NCBI GenBank assembly: GCA_030681795.1
Contig: JAUXRG010000031.1
Span: forward strand, 89,547 to 153,546
Direction: 5' to 3'
Origin: Rubrivivax sp.
GTDB lineage: Bacteria > Pseudomonadota > Gammaproteobacteria > Burkholderiales > Burkholderiaceae_C
DNA: 64,000 nucleotides
The notes below the pieces were generated by a model. The model was not told the DNA's origin. It saw nothing but the letters and a program-made list of their open reading frames with translations, and made no database searches. Positions within the stretch are counted from its first letter, which is position 1; every line of letters begins with the position of its first letter. Below, one piece after another: positions 47,701 to 59,472 of this stretch. A program made the translations under genes and the position numbers.

Positions 47701-48388
47701 CGCGCGCCGGGTCGACCACGACCGAGGCCGAGGACTCGACGACTTCCTGGATCGTCTTCATGCCGCTCCACAGGCCCGAGTAGCGGCTCATCGCGATGGC
47801 GTGCAGGCCCATGTCCAGGATGTCCTGCACGCTGGAGGGAAAGAAGACCGGCAGGCCGCAGGCCTTGAAGATGTGGTCGCTCTGGTGCGCGGCGGTGCTG
47901 CTCTTGCTGACATGGTCGTCGCCGGCGATGGCGATCACGCCGCCGTGCGGGCTGGTGCCGGCCAGGTTGGCGTGCTTGAAGACGTCGCTGCAGCGGTCCA
48001 CGCCCGGGCCCTTGCCGTACCACAGGCCGAACACCCCGTCGTACTTCTTGCTCTGCGGGTAGAGCTCGAGCTGCTGCGTGCCCCACACGGCGGTGGCCGC
48101 AAGCTCCTCGTTGACGCCGGGCTGGAAGACGATGTGGTTTTCGGCCAGGTGCTGGCTTGCCGCCCACAAGGCCTGGTCGTAGCCGCCCAGCGGACTGCCC
48201 CGGTAGCCGCTGATGAAGCCGCCGGTATTCAGGCCCGCGGCCACATCGCGCGACCGCTGCAGCATCGGCAGCCGCACCAGGGCCTGCACGCCACTCATGA
48301 ACGCGCGGCCCGAAACCAGGCGGTACTTGTCGTCCAGGGTGACGGCGTCGAACGCCTTGCGGACGGCTTCAGGGAGCGGGGCGTTCAT
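44777..48388 (-). CDS. Indolepyruvate ferredoxin oxidoreductase, fused alpha-beta chain
   Basis: 1,203 residues from the ATG at 48388 (GGAG upstream). The N-terminal half is TPP-dependent IorA-like ([17 protein letters not shown] ... [32 protein letters not shown]). A 4Fe-4S segment lies near CEGCGDC and [15 protein letters not shown]. The C-terminal half is the gamma/IorB-type domain ([25 protein letters not shown]). In aerobic Proteobacteria such fused enzymes oxidise 2-oxo-acids from aromatic or branched amino acids to acyl-CoA. It sits beside a TRAP importer with 2-oxo-acid features and is upstream of a coupled NUDIX gene. Confidence 0.93.
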   Translation of the reverse strand: [1203 protein letters not shown]

Positions 48389-48620
48389 GGCGAGGTCTCC
48401 AGCGGGGGTTGCGCCGCAGTGTAGGGACTGCGGGGCAGGGGGTGGCCAGCAGGGGGTGGCCAAACCGCGGGTGGGTGCCGGTGGCCGCGGGGCCGCCGCA
48501 AAGGGAGTGCGTTACGCTTGCCACTCCCCCACGCACCCGCCCGCTGCACAGGCCGATGAGCCATCTGCCCCACCCTTGGCCCGTCACCGGCCCGTCGCGA
48601 CCCCTCCTGCAGGTGAGGGC

Positions 48621-49529
48621 TTGACGGCGGCCGACCGCCTGCCGCTGCGCCACGCCTGGCTGGCGCTGGCGGTGGTGGCGGTGTGGGGCACGAATTTCGT
48701 GGTCATCAAGATCGCGCTGGGCACCCTGCCGCCGCTGCTGCTGGCGGTATTGCGTTTCACCCTGGTGCTGCTGCCTGCGGCCCTCTTCATCCGCCGCCCG
48801 GCCGTGCCCTGGCACAAGCTGGCGGCCTACGGCGTGCTCATCGGGGCCGGCCAGTTCGGCCTGCTGTATATCGCGGTGGCCGGGCGCATTTCGCCCGGGC
48901 TGGCCTCGCTGGTCGTGCAGGTCCAGGTGTTCTTCACCATCGGCCTGGCCATGGGCCTGGCCGGCGAGCGCCTGCACCGCATGCAGGGGCTCGCGCTGGT
49001 GCTGGCCACGGCCGGCATCGTGGTCATCGGCGCGCACACCGATGCCGATACCACCGTGGCGGGCCTGCTGTTGGTGGTGGGGGCGGCGCTGGCCTGGGCC
49101 GGCGGCAACCAGGTCGCGCGCTCGATGGGGCGGGTGGACATGCTGGGCGTGGTGGTGTGGTCCAGCGCCTTCGCCCTGCCGCCGCTGCTGGCGCTGACGC
49201 TGTGGCTCGAAGGCCCGCAGCGCATCGCGTCGGGGTTGGCCGCGGCCGACACCGGGGTGTGGCTGGCGGTGCTGTGGCAATCGCTGGGCAACAGCCTGTT
49301 CGGCTATGCGGCCTGGGGCTGGCTGCTGGCGCGCCACCCGGCCGCCACGGTGGTGCCGGTGGCCCTGCTGGTGCCGGTGTTCGGCATGGGCGCGTCGGCC
49401 TGGGTCCTGGGCGAGCCGCTGCCGGCGTGGAAGCTGCTCGCCGCCGCGCTGGTGCTCGCCGGGCTGGCGCTCAACCTGCTGTGGCCGAGGCTGGCCGCGA
49501 CATCGTTTTTCAGGAACGCGAGACGCTGA
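48621..49529 (+). CDS. EamA/DMT-family metabolite exporter
   Basis: 302 residues from a TTG at 48621 with GGTGAGG upstream; the open frame extends further 5' but that part looks non-coding. Ten predicted spans in two EamA repeats: WLALAVVAVWGTNFVVIKIALGTLPPLLLAVLRFTLVLLPA and, in the second, LWQSLGNSLFGYAAWGWLLARHPAATVVPVALLVPVFGMGASAWVLGE. Relatives (YedA, RhtA, PecM-like) export amino acids or small metabolites. It is divergent from the oxidoreductase. A 38-residue membrane peptide follows after 2 bp. Confidence 0.88.
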   Translation: MTAADRLPLRHAWLALAVVAVWGTNFVVIKIALGTLPPLLLAVLRFTLVLLPAALFIRRPAVPWHKLAAYGVLIGAGQFGLLYIAVAGRISPGLASLVVQVQVFFTIGLAMGLAGERLHRMQGLALVLATAGIVVIGAHTDADTTVAGLLLVVGAALAWAGGNQVARSMGRVDMLGVVVWSSAFALPPLLALTLWLEGPQRIASGLAAADTGVWLAVLWQSLGNSLFGYAAWGWLLARHPAATVVPVALLVPVFGMGASAWVLGEPLPAWKLLAAALVLAGLALNLLWPRLAATSFFRNARR

Positions 49530-49531
49530 GC

Positions 49532-49648
49532 ATGTGGCTGCTGCTGCTCGAAGCGCTGGCTGCGCTGCTGATCCTGCTGGCCATCGTCTGGTGGACGATG
49601 TTCTCGGGCCGGCGCAAGGGCGAACCCCCCGACGACTCGCCGCGCTGA
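49532..49648 (+). CDS. 38-residue single-span membrane peptide
   Basis: Starts at the ATG at 49532, 2 bp after the exporter stop, with GAGA upstream. The sequence is MWLLLLEALAALLILLAIVWWTMFSG followed by RRKGEPPDDSPR: one hydrophobic span and a short charged tail. I have a vague recollection of similar short peptides in Burkholderiales, which argues that this is a real gene. Role unknown; a helper of the exporter is one possibility. Confidence 0.6.
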   Translation: MWLLLLEALAALLILLAIVWWTMFSGRRKGEPPDDSPR

Positions 49649-49668
49649 GGCGCCATGCGCGCCTCCCG

Positions 49669-50043
49669 TCAGTGCAACGCGCCCGGGTAGACGAGCGCGA
49701 ATTCGGGCACTTCGGTTTCGAAGGGGTGGGCCAATTCGGTGATGCAGAAGAAGGTGCCGCGCATCTGGCCGGTGGGGGTGGGAATGCGTGTCCAACTCGT
49801 GTACTCGAACTGCTCGCCGGGTTTGAGCAAGGGCTGGTGGCCCACCACGGCCAGGCCGCGCACGTCTTCGCGGTGGCCGTCGGCGTCCGTCACCGCCCAG
49901 TGGCGGGCGATGAGCTGCGCGGTGATATCGCCGCTGTTGCGGATCTTGATGGTGTAGGCGAAGGCATACGGCCCCTCGGGCGGTTGCGACTGCTCGGGCA
50001 GGTACTGCACGTGCGTCTCGCAGGTGAACTCGGGCTTGGCCAT
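49669..50043 (-). CDS. apaG: ApaG protein
   Basis: 124 residues from the ATG at 50043 (an earlier ATG at 50052 would add three residues). FN3-like beta-sandwich with the family pattern MAKPEFTCETHVQYLPEQSQPPEGPYAFAYTIKIRNSG, ARHWAVTDADGHREDVRGLAVVGHQPLLKPGEQFEYTSWTRIPTPTGQMRGTFFCI. Linked to cobalt/magnesium handling and to KsgA/ApaH in other bacteria; its molecular role is uncertain. Here neither apaH nor ksgA is adjacent. The gene converges with the membrane peptide. Confidence 0.93.
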   Translation of the reverse strand: MAKPEFTCETHVQYLPEQSQPPEGPYAFAYTIKIRNSGDITAQLIARHWAVTDADGHREDVRGLAVVGHQPLLKPGEQFEYTSWTRIPTPTGQMRGTFFCITELAHPFETEVPEFALVYPGALH

Positions 50044-50146
50044 GCCGGTCATTCTAGGCAGCGCGGCCCGTCGCCGCGCGGTGTCGCCGCGATGCCCTTG
50101 CGATGCGCCGCATTCGCCTCCGGAACGCGCTTGCCGAGCGTGCGGC

Positions 50147-50172
50147 CTGGCTACTCCCTGGCTATTCCCCGG

Positions 50173-50179
<7 letters not shown>
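50147..50179 (-). repeat. Three tandem 11-bp units overlapping the dbpA stop
   Basis: Consecutive units CTGGCTACTCC, CTGGCTATTCC and CCGGCTATTCC; the last contains the TAG stop and final codons of dbpA. Each differs by one or two bases. Possibly replication slippage; no function is evident. Confidence 0.6.
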
Positions 50180-51555
<1,376 letters not shown>

Positions 51556-51788
51556 CGGCAGGGTCGGGGCAGGGGTCGGGGCAGGAGCGAACGGCCTTGT
51601 TGCGGGTGCTGCGGGGGCTTGGTCCGAGCGGCATTGTGTGCGCCGCGGCCGGCCCGCCGCACGCCGGCCCCTCAACCGGGGCCGTTTGGCCTAAATTCGG
51701 GGTCGCCGGTGTCACCCCCGGGGCGGGACGGCTGCCGCCAGAACGAAGTGCACGGGGAGTGAGGTCTGAACCCAGTCCGAGGAACGCC

Positions 51789-52334
51789 ATGAAAGTCCGC
51801 ACCATCGTCATCTTCAGTGGGGAGACCTTCGACGTACCCCAGGGCATACAGCGCATCGACCACCGGGCCACCCACGGCTGGCAGTTGCGCTATGGGGGCA
51901 CCAAGCTGTATTCGGACCACAGCAACGACGGCAGCGGCGCCGCCAAGGCCCTGGGGAGTGCCACCAAGGAGCTGTACAAGCGCATCGCGGCGCTGCCGGC
52001 GCCTTCGCTGCTGCAGCGCGGCCCCAGCCTGAGCAAGACCAGCCAGCTGCCACCCGGCATCTCGGGCCCGCTGGTGCGCCAGCGCAAGGGCGGGCGCACG
52101 CGCGACTGCAGCCTGAGCGTGCTGATCCCGTGCTTCGGCGGCAAGCCGCGCCGCCGCACGATCTACATCGGCACCGAGAACACCTACACCCTGGCGCGCT
52201 ACGAAGCCGCACTGGTGCGCGCCATCGAGATGCGCCGGGTGGCCGAGGAGGCCTACGAAGAGGCCACCACGCGCGCCAAGCGTGCCGATGCGCGGGCGCA
52301 CAAGCGGCTGGCCAGGCTGGCCAGGCAGCCCTGA
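51789..52334 (+). CDS. Hypothetical protein with two AP2/integrase-DBD-like segments
   Basis: 181 residues from the ATG at 51789 with GAGGAA upstream. Two related stretches: GIQRIDHRATHGWQLRYGGTKLYSDHSNDGSGAAKALGSATKELYKRI and, after a basic linker (RKGGRTRD), SVLIPCFGGKPRRRTIYIGTENTYTLARYEAALVRAIEMR. Three short strands then a helix rich in Ala and Arg recall the AP2/GCC-box fold, which binds DNA. The C-terminal helix is strongly charged (EEAYEEATTRAKRADARAHKRLA). No experimental function is known to me. It lies alone, ahead of gph. Confidence 0.65.
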   Translation: MKVRTIVIFSGETFDVPQGIQRIDHRATHGWQLRYGGTKLYSDHSNDGSGAAKALGSATKELYKRIAALPAPSLLQRGPSLSKTSQLPPGISGPLVRQRKGGRTRDCSLSVLIPCFGGKPRRRTIYIGTENTYTLARYEAALVRAIEMRRVAEEAYEEATTRAKRADARAHKRLARLARQP

Positions 52335-52449
52335 AAGGCCGGCGCACCGCAAGGCCCCGGTTGCCGCAAGCGGCGCCAAGTCCTTTCGCCGGCGTGGCTG
52401 GGGCCCGCGCCGGCACAATCCACCCGCCCCAGCCACGCCCCATCGCGCC

Positions 52450-53154
52450 ATGCCCCTGCCCCACACCGCCTTCGAAGCCGCCATCATCGATCTCGACGGC
52501 ACCATGGTCGACACCGTGGGCGACTTCGAGGTCGCCCTGGCCCGCGCCCTGGGCGACCTCGGCTGGCCGCCGGTGGGCTGCGCCTTCATCTCGCGCACGG
52601 TGGGCAAAGGCTCCGAGCACCTGCTCACGCGCACCCTGGCCGAGGTCGGTGCGCCGGCCGATCTGTATGACCGGGCCTGGGCCCGCTACCAGCACCACTA
52701 CCTGCAGATCAACGGCCAGCACTCGGCCGTCTTCCCCGGCGTGGTGGAGGGTCTGCGCGCGCTGAAGGCCTCGGGCCTGCGCCTGGCCTGCCTGACCAAC
52801 AAGCCGAATGCCTTCGCGCGATCGCTGCTGGCGATCAAGGGGCTGGACGGCTTTTTCGACCACGCCTTCGGCGGCGATGCCTTTGCCCGCAAGAAGCCCG
52901 ACCCGCTGCCGCTGCTGGAGACCTGCAAGGCCCTGGCCAGCGCGCCGGCGCGCACCTTGATGGTGGGGGATTCGAGCAACGACGCCGCGGCGGCGCGCGC
53001 CGCCGGCTGCCCCGTCGTGCTGGTGAGCTACGGCTACAACCACGGCGAGCCGGTGGCCACGGCCGGAGCCGACGCCGTCGTCGACAGCCTGGCCGAACTC
53101 GCCACTCTGCTGGCGAGCGCGGGCGGCGCCGCCCGCACGAGGGCGCCGCAGTGA
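52450..53154 (+). CDS. gph: Phosphoglycolate phosphatase, HAD superfamily
   Basis: 234 residues from the ATG at 52450. HAD motifs: IIDLDGTMVDT (I, nucleophile Asp), CLTNKP (II), KKPDPLPLLE (III) and MVGDSSNDAAAARAAG (IV). The cap domain lies between motif I and II. Removes phosphate from 2-phosphoglycolate, giving glycolate, which can be oxidised to glyoxylate. The stop overlaps the trpE GTG start (GTGA). Gene order gph-trpE is common in Betaproteobacteria. The glyoxylate-handling genes just downstream make a functional link plausible. Confidence 0.92.
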   Translation: MPLPHTAFEAAIIDLDGTMVDTVGDFEVALARALGDLGWPPVGCAFISRTVGKGSEHLLTRTLAEVGAPADLYDRAWARYQHHYLQINGQHSAVFPGVVEGLRALKASGLRLACLTNKPNAFARSLLAIKGLDGFFDHAFGGDAFARKKPDPLPLLETCKALASAPARTLMVGDSSNDAAAARAAGCPVVLVSYGYNHGEPVATAGADAVVDSLAELATLLASAGGAARTRAPQ

Positions 53155-54626
53155 TCACCGAGCTCGAATTCAAGCACCTGGCCGCGCAGGGTTTCAACCG
53201 CATCCCGCTGATCCAGGAGGCCTTCGCCGACCTCGAAACCCCGCTCTCTCTGTACCTCAAGCTGGCGGGCGGCAGCAGGCACAGCTTCCTGCTCGAATCG
53301 GTGGTCGGGGGCGAGCGTTTCGGCCGCTATTCGTTCATCGGCCTGCCCGCGAAAACGCTGCTGCGCGCCAGCGGATTTCGCACCGAAGTCGTCACCGAGG
53401 GCGTGGTGGTAGAGACCTTCGACGGCAACCCGCTGGACTTCATCGCGCAATACCAGCGGCGCTTCAAGGTGGCGCTGCGGCCCGGGTTGCCGCGCTTTTG
53501 TGGCGGCTTGGCGGGCTACTTCGGCTACGACGCGGTGCGCTATATCGAGCCCCGCCTGGCCCAGACCTGGAAAGGCGGCGGCATCGCCACCCCCGACATC
53601 CTGCTGCTGCAATGCGAGGAGCTGGCCGTCATCGACAACCTGTCGGGCCGGCTGTACCTGATCGTCTATGCCGACCCGGCCGCACCCGAGGCCTACTTCA
53701 ACGGCAAGAAGCGCCTGGCCGAGCTGGCCGACAAGCTGCACTGCAGCGTGACTGCGCCGCCCGTCAAACCCGGGCCGGCCCATGCGGTGGAGCGCGAGTT
53801 CGAGAAGGCCGACTACCTGGCCGCCGTGGCGCGTGCCAAGGAATATATCGCCGCGGGCGACATGATGCAGGTGCAGATCGGCCAGCGGCTGCGCAAGCGC
53901 TATACGGAGAGCCCGCTGTCGCTGTACCGCGCGCTGCGCTCGCTGAACCCCAGCCCCTACATGTATTTCTACGACATGGGCGAGTTCCAGATCGTCGGCG
54001 CCAGCCCGGAAATCCTGGTGCGCCAGGAACACACGCCCGAGGGCGACAAGGTCACGATCCGCCCGCTGGCCGGCACCCGCCCGCGCGGCGCCACGCCCGA
54101 GCAGGACAAGGCGCTGGAGGCCGAACTCTCGGCCGACCCCAAGGAGCGCGCCGAACACCTGATGCTCATCGACCTGGCGCGCAACGACATCGGGCGCATC
54201 GCCAAGACCGGCAGCGTGAAGGTCACGGATGCCTTCGTCATCGAGCGCTACTCGCACGTGATGCACATCGTGAGCAATGTCGAGGGCCTGCTGAAAGACG
54301 GCATGAGCAACCTCGACGTGCTGCGCGCCACCTTCCCGGCAGGCACCTTGACCGGGGCGCCCAAGATCCGCGCCATGGAGATCATCGACGAGCTCGAACC
54401 CGTCAAGCGCGGCATCTACGGCGGCGCCTGCGGCTACCTCAGCTTCGCCGGCGACATGGACGTGGCCATCGCCATCCGCACCGGCATCATCAAGGACAAC
54501 ACCTTGTATGTGCAGGCCGCGGCCGGGGTGGTGGCCGACTCGGTGCCCGAGATGGAATGGCGGGAAACCGAGCACAAGGCGCGCGCGCTGATCCGCGCGG
54601 CCGAGCTGGTGGAAGAGGGGTTCTGA
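53151..54626 (+). CDS. trpE: Anthranilate synthase component I
   Basis: 491 residues from a GTG overlapping the gph stop. Catalyses chorismate plus ammonia to anthranilate, first step of tryptophan synthesis. N-terminal region contains the feedback site (PLSLYLKLAGGSRHSFLLESV, the LLES motif that binds Trp). Catalytic part: QVQIGQRL, LNPSPYMYFYDMGEFQIVGASPEILVR, RPLAGTRPRG, DLARNDIGRIAKTGSV, ATFPAGTLTGAPKIRAMEIIDELE and YGGACGYLSF. Its partner trpG lies 4.8 kb further on, beyond an inserted glyoxylate module. No leader peptide with Trp codons is visible upstream. Confidence 0.96.
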   Translation: MITELEFKHLAAQGFNRIPLIQEAFADLETPLSLYLKLAGGSRHSFLLESVVGGERFGRYSFIGLPAKTLLRASGFRTEVVTEGVVVETFDGNPLDFIAQYQRRFKVALRPGLPRFCGGLAGYFGYDAVRYIEPRLAQTWKGGGIATPDILLLQCEELAVIDNLSGRLYLIVYADPAAPEAYFNGKKRLAELADKLHCSVTAPPVKPGPAHAVEREFEKADYLAAVARAKEYIAAGDMMQVQIGQRLRKRYTESPLSLYRALRSLNPSPYMYFYDMGEFQIVGASPEILVRQEHTPEGDKVTIRPLAGTRPRGATPEQDKALEAELSADPKERAEHLMLIDLARNDIGRIAKTGSVKVTDAFVIERYSHVMHIVSNVEGLLKDGMSNLDVLRATFPAGTLTGAPKIRAMEIIDELEPVKRGIYGGACGYLSFAGDMDVAIAIRTGIIKDNTLYVQAAAGVVADSVPEMEWRETEHKARALIRAAELVEEGF

Positions 54627-54629
54627 AAA

Positions 54630-54655
54630 GCGCCTCAGGGCTGAACCTGAGGCGC
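54630..54655. terminator. Terminator between convergent trpE and glxR
   Basis: Perfect 10-bp stem GCGCCTCAGG/CCTGAGGCGC (54630-54639 with 54646-54655) with a 6-base loop, directly after the trpE stop. It lacks a clear U-run on the + strand; on the minus strand it is followed by TTTTCAGAA, so it would work best for transcripts coming from glxR. Confidence 0.6.
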
Positions 54656-54663
54656 CGCGGCGT

Positions 54664-55566
54664 TCAGGGTTTCTGGCCGATCTCGAAGTTCGCCAACTTC
54701 TCCAGCGCGCGCACCATCGCCGAGTGATCCCAGGCCTTGCCGCCATGGGCGACGCAGGAGTTGAAGAGTTCCTGCGCAGTGGCGGTGTTGGGCAGCGAGA
54801 CGCCCAGCGCGCGCGCGCTGCTCAGCGCCAGGTTCAGGTCTTTCTGGTGCAGCTCGATGCGGAAGCCCGGGTCGAAGGTGCGCTTGACCATGCGCTCGCC
54901 ATGCACTTCGAGGATCTTGGAAGAGGCGAAGCCGCCCATCAGCGCCTGGCGCACGCGCGCCGGGTCCGCGCCGGCCTTGGAGGCAAACAGCAGCGCTTCG
55001 CCGACGGCTTCGATGGTCAGCGCCACGATGATCTGGTTGGCCACCTTGGCCGTCTGGCCGTCGCCGTTGCCGCCCACCAGGGTGATGTTCTTGCCCATCA
55101 GCTCGAACAGCGGCTTGATCCTCTCGAAGGTCGCCTCCGACCCGCCGACCATGATCGACAGGGTGGCGTTCTTCGCGCCGACCTCGCCGCCGGAGACCGG
55201 CGCATCGAGGTACTCGCAACCCAGCGCGTTGATCTTCTGCGCGAAAACCTTGGTGGCGATGGGCGAGATCGAGCTCATGTCCACCACGATCTTGCCCTGG
55301 CTCAGGCCCGCGGCCACGCCGGCCGGGCCGAACAGCGCGGCCTCGACGTCCGGCGTATCGGGCACCATCGTGAAGACGATGTCGGCGCTCTCGGCCACGG
55401 CGCGCGCGCTGGCGCACTGCGTGGCGCTGCTGCTGGCAATGCTCTCGGGCATCTTGGCCAAGGTGAAGACGAAGAGCGAGTGCCCGGCCTGGATGAGGTG
55501 GCCGGCCATGGGCGTGCCCATGATGCCCAGGCCAACGAAACCGATCTTCAGGGCTTGCGTGGTCAT
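54664..55566 (-). CDS. glxR: 2-hydroxy-3-oxopropionate (tartronate semialdehyde) reductase
   Basis: 300 residues from the ATG at 55566 with AAGGAAA upstream. Reduces tartronate semialdehyde to D-glycerate with NAD(P)H. NAD motif IGFVGLGIMGTPMAGHL (residues 8-24), VDMSSISPIATK, the substrate motif DAPVSGGEVGAKNATLSIMVGG, and the active-site Lys in GQTAKVANQIIV. Last gene of gcl-hyi-glxR. The D-glycerate enters lower glycolysis after glycerate kinase. Confidence 0.94.
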   Translation of the reverse strand: MTTQALKIGFVGLGIMGTPMAGHLIQAGHSLFVFTLAKMPESIASSSATQCASARAVAESADIVFTMVPDTPDVEAALFGPAGVAAGLSQGKIVVDMSSISPIATKVFAQKINALGCEYLDAPVSGGEVGAKNATLSIMVGGSEATFERIKPLFELMGKNITLVGGNGDGQTAKVANQIIVALTIEAVGEALLFASKAGADPARVRQALMGGFASSKILEVHGERMVKRTFDPGFRIELHQKDLNLALSSARALGVSLPNTATAQELFNSCVAHGGKAWDHSAMVRALEKLANFEIGQKP

Positions 55567-55604
55567 TTCAGTTTCCTTGTGCGTTGTTGTGACTTGTGCA
55601 GAAC

Positions 55605-56384
<780 letters not shown>

Positions 56385-56422
56385 GGTCTCGTCCTGGTGA
56401 TGGGTCGGTTCTGGAAGGGGGC

Positions 56423-58213
<1,791 letters not shown>

Positions 58214-58305
58214 TTGCGAGTCTCCTGTCGGGGTTTTGAAAGTCTCTGCAGCGAATGCTCTGCGCATCCGCCCGGCAACGGAAGCCACGGACTGGGCAAT
58301 ACGCT

Positions 58306-58322
58306 TATTCCGGATCGGAATA
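58306..58322. promoter_or_regulatory. Palindromic operator in the gcl/lysR divergent region
   Basis: TATTCCG-GAT-CGGAATA, a perfect 7-bp-arm palindrome in a T-N11-A register (ATTCCGGATCGGAAT). It lies 49 bp upstream of the LysR start and 92 bp from gcl. Position and symmetry fit the binding site of the adjacent LysR-type regulator, with both genes autoregulated in one region. Assignment is inference. Confidence 0.6.
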
Positions 58323-58371
58323 GCATGCGCTGACCGCTTACCCCTTACCCGTATTCGCCCCGGCTCCCGTT

Positions 58372-59280
58372 ATGGATCGCATCCAAGGCATCAAGCTGTT
58401 CATCCGCGTCGTCGACCTCGGCTCCTTCAGCAAGGCCGCCGCCGACATGGGCATGGGCCAGCCCTCGGCGACCAAGCTGGTGGCGCAACTCGAGGCGCAA
58501 CTGGGCTCGCGGCTGCTGCACCGCTCGACGCACGGCGTCACGCCGACGGAGATCGGGCTGCTGTACTACGAAAAGTGCAGGCTCATCGCCCACCACGTCG
58601 AGGAAGCCGAATCGGTGGCCGCGCTGATGCAGTCCCAGGTCCAGGGCAGCCTGCGCATCAGCACTTCGGTGGCCTTCGGCCGGCGCGTGCTCGTGCCGCT
58701 GGTGATCCGCTTCATGAAGCTGCACCCGCGCGTGCAGATCGACCTCAGCTTCGAGGACCGCTACGTGGACCTGGTGGAGCAGGGCGTCGACCTGGCCGTG
58801 CGCATGGGCCGGCTGGCCGACTCGACGCTGGGCGCGCGCTACCTGGGCGTCAACCCGTGGGTCGTGGTGGCCGCACCCGAGTACCTGGTGCAGCGCGGCA
58901 CGCCGCGCTCGCCGGCCGACCTGGGCGGGCACGATGCGCTCATCTACAGCACCGTGCAGGGCGATGCGCGCTGGCTCTTCACCGGGGTCGACGGCCAGGC
59001 CCAGCCCACCACGGTGCACGGCCCCTTGCGCTCGAACAACCTCTCGGCCCTGCTGGCCGCGGCCCGCGCCGGCATGGGCCTGGCCGCGCTGCCCCTTTAC
59101 GTGGCCTTCGAGTCCCTCAAGGCCGGCGCGGTGCAGCCCGTGCTGAGCGACTGGTCGCTGCCCTCGCAGGAGATCCACGCGGTATTCCCTTCGCCGCGCC
59201 TGCTGCCGGCCAAGGTGAATGGCTTCATCGAATGGCTGCAAAGCCAGATCGGCCCTGCCTGGTGGTCGGAGCTGCCCTGA
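58372..59280 (+). CDS. LysR-family transcriptional regulator of the glyoxylate genes
   Basis: 302 residues from the ATG at 58372. N-terminal winged helix (IKLFIRVVDLGSFSKAAADMGMGQPSATKLVAQLEAQLGSRLLHRSTHGVTPTE). The effector domain (about 90-295) has the CrgA/DsdC-like subgroup pattern (GSLRISTSVAFGRRVLVPLVIRFMKLHP, DLAVRMGRLADSTLGARYLG). Divergent from gcl with 158 bp between, so it very likely controls gcl-hyi-glxR. Inducer not predictable; glyoxylate or allantoin-derived compounds are natural guesses. Confidence 0.9.
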   Translation: MDRIQGIKLFIRVVDLGSFSKAAADMGMGQPSATKLVAQLEAQLGSRLLHRSTHGVTPTEIGLLYYEKCRLIAHHVEEAESVAALMQSQVQGSLRISTSVAFGRRVLVPLVIRFMKLHPRVQIDLSFEDRYVDLVEQGVDLAVRMGRLADSTLGARYLGVNPWVVVAAPEYLVQRGTPRSPADLGGHDALIYSTVQGDARWLFTGVDGQAQPTTVHGPLRSNNLSALLAAARAGMGLAALPLYVAFESLKAGAVQPVLSDWSLPSQEIHAVFPSPRLLPAKVNGFIEWLQSQIGPAWWSELP

Positions 59281-59472
59281 GCCCGCGTGCCGCCCCCGCA
59301 GGAGGCTGCGCTCGAGTGGGTGCTGCCACAGGCCAAGGCGGTGGGCGAGGCTTGGGCCTGAAGGGCGCTCGGCGCGGGCCGGTCTCGCCTGCGGCGAAAA
59401 TGGCGTCAGCGAATGCGCGTGGCGGTGGATGTCCCCCCGCTTACCCCGCGCAGCCAACGGAGTCGAGCGCCC

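Noticed and set aside
45152..48424. A 1,090-codon plus-strand frame antisense to the indolepyruvate oxidoreductase
   Set aside because: No motif, His/Ala/Gly-rich shadow; the minus-strand protein has complete TPP and iron-sulfur motifs.
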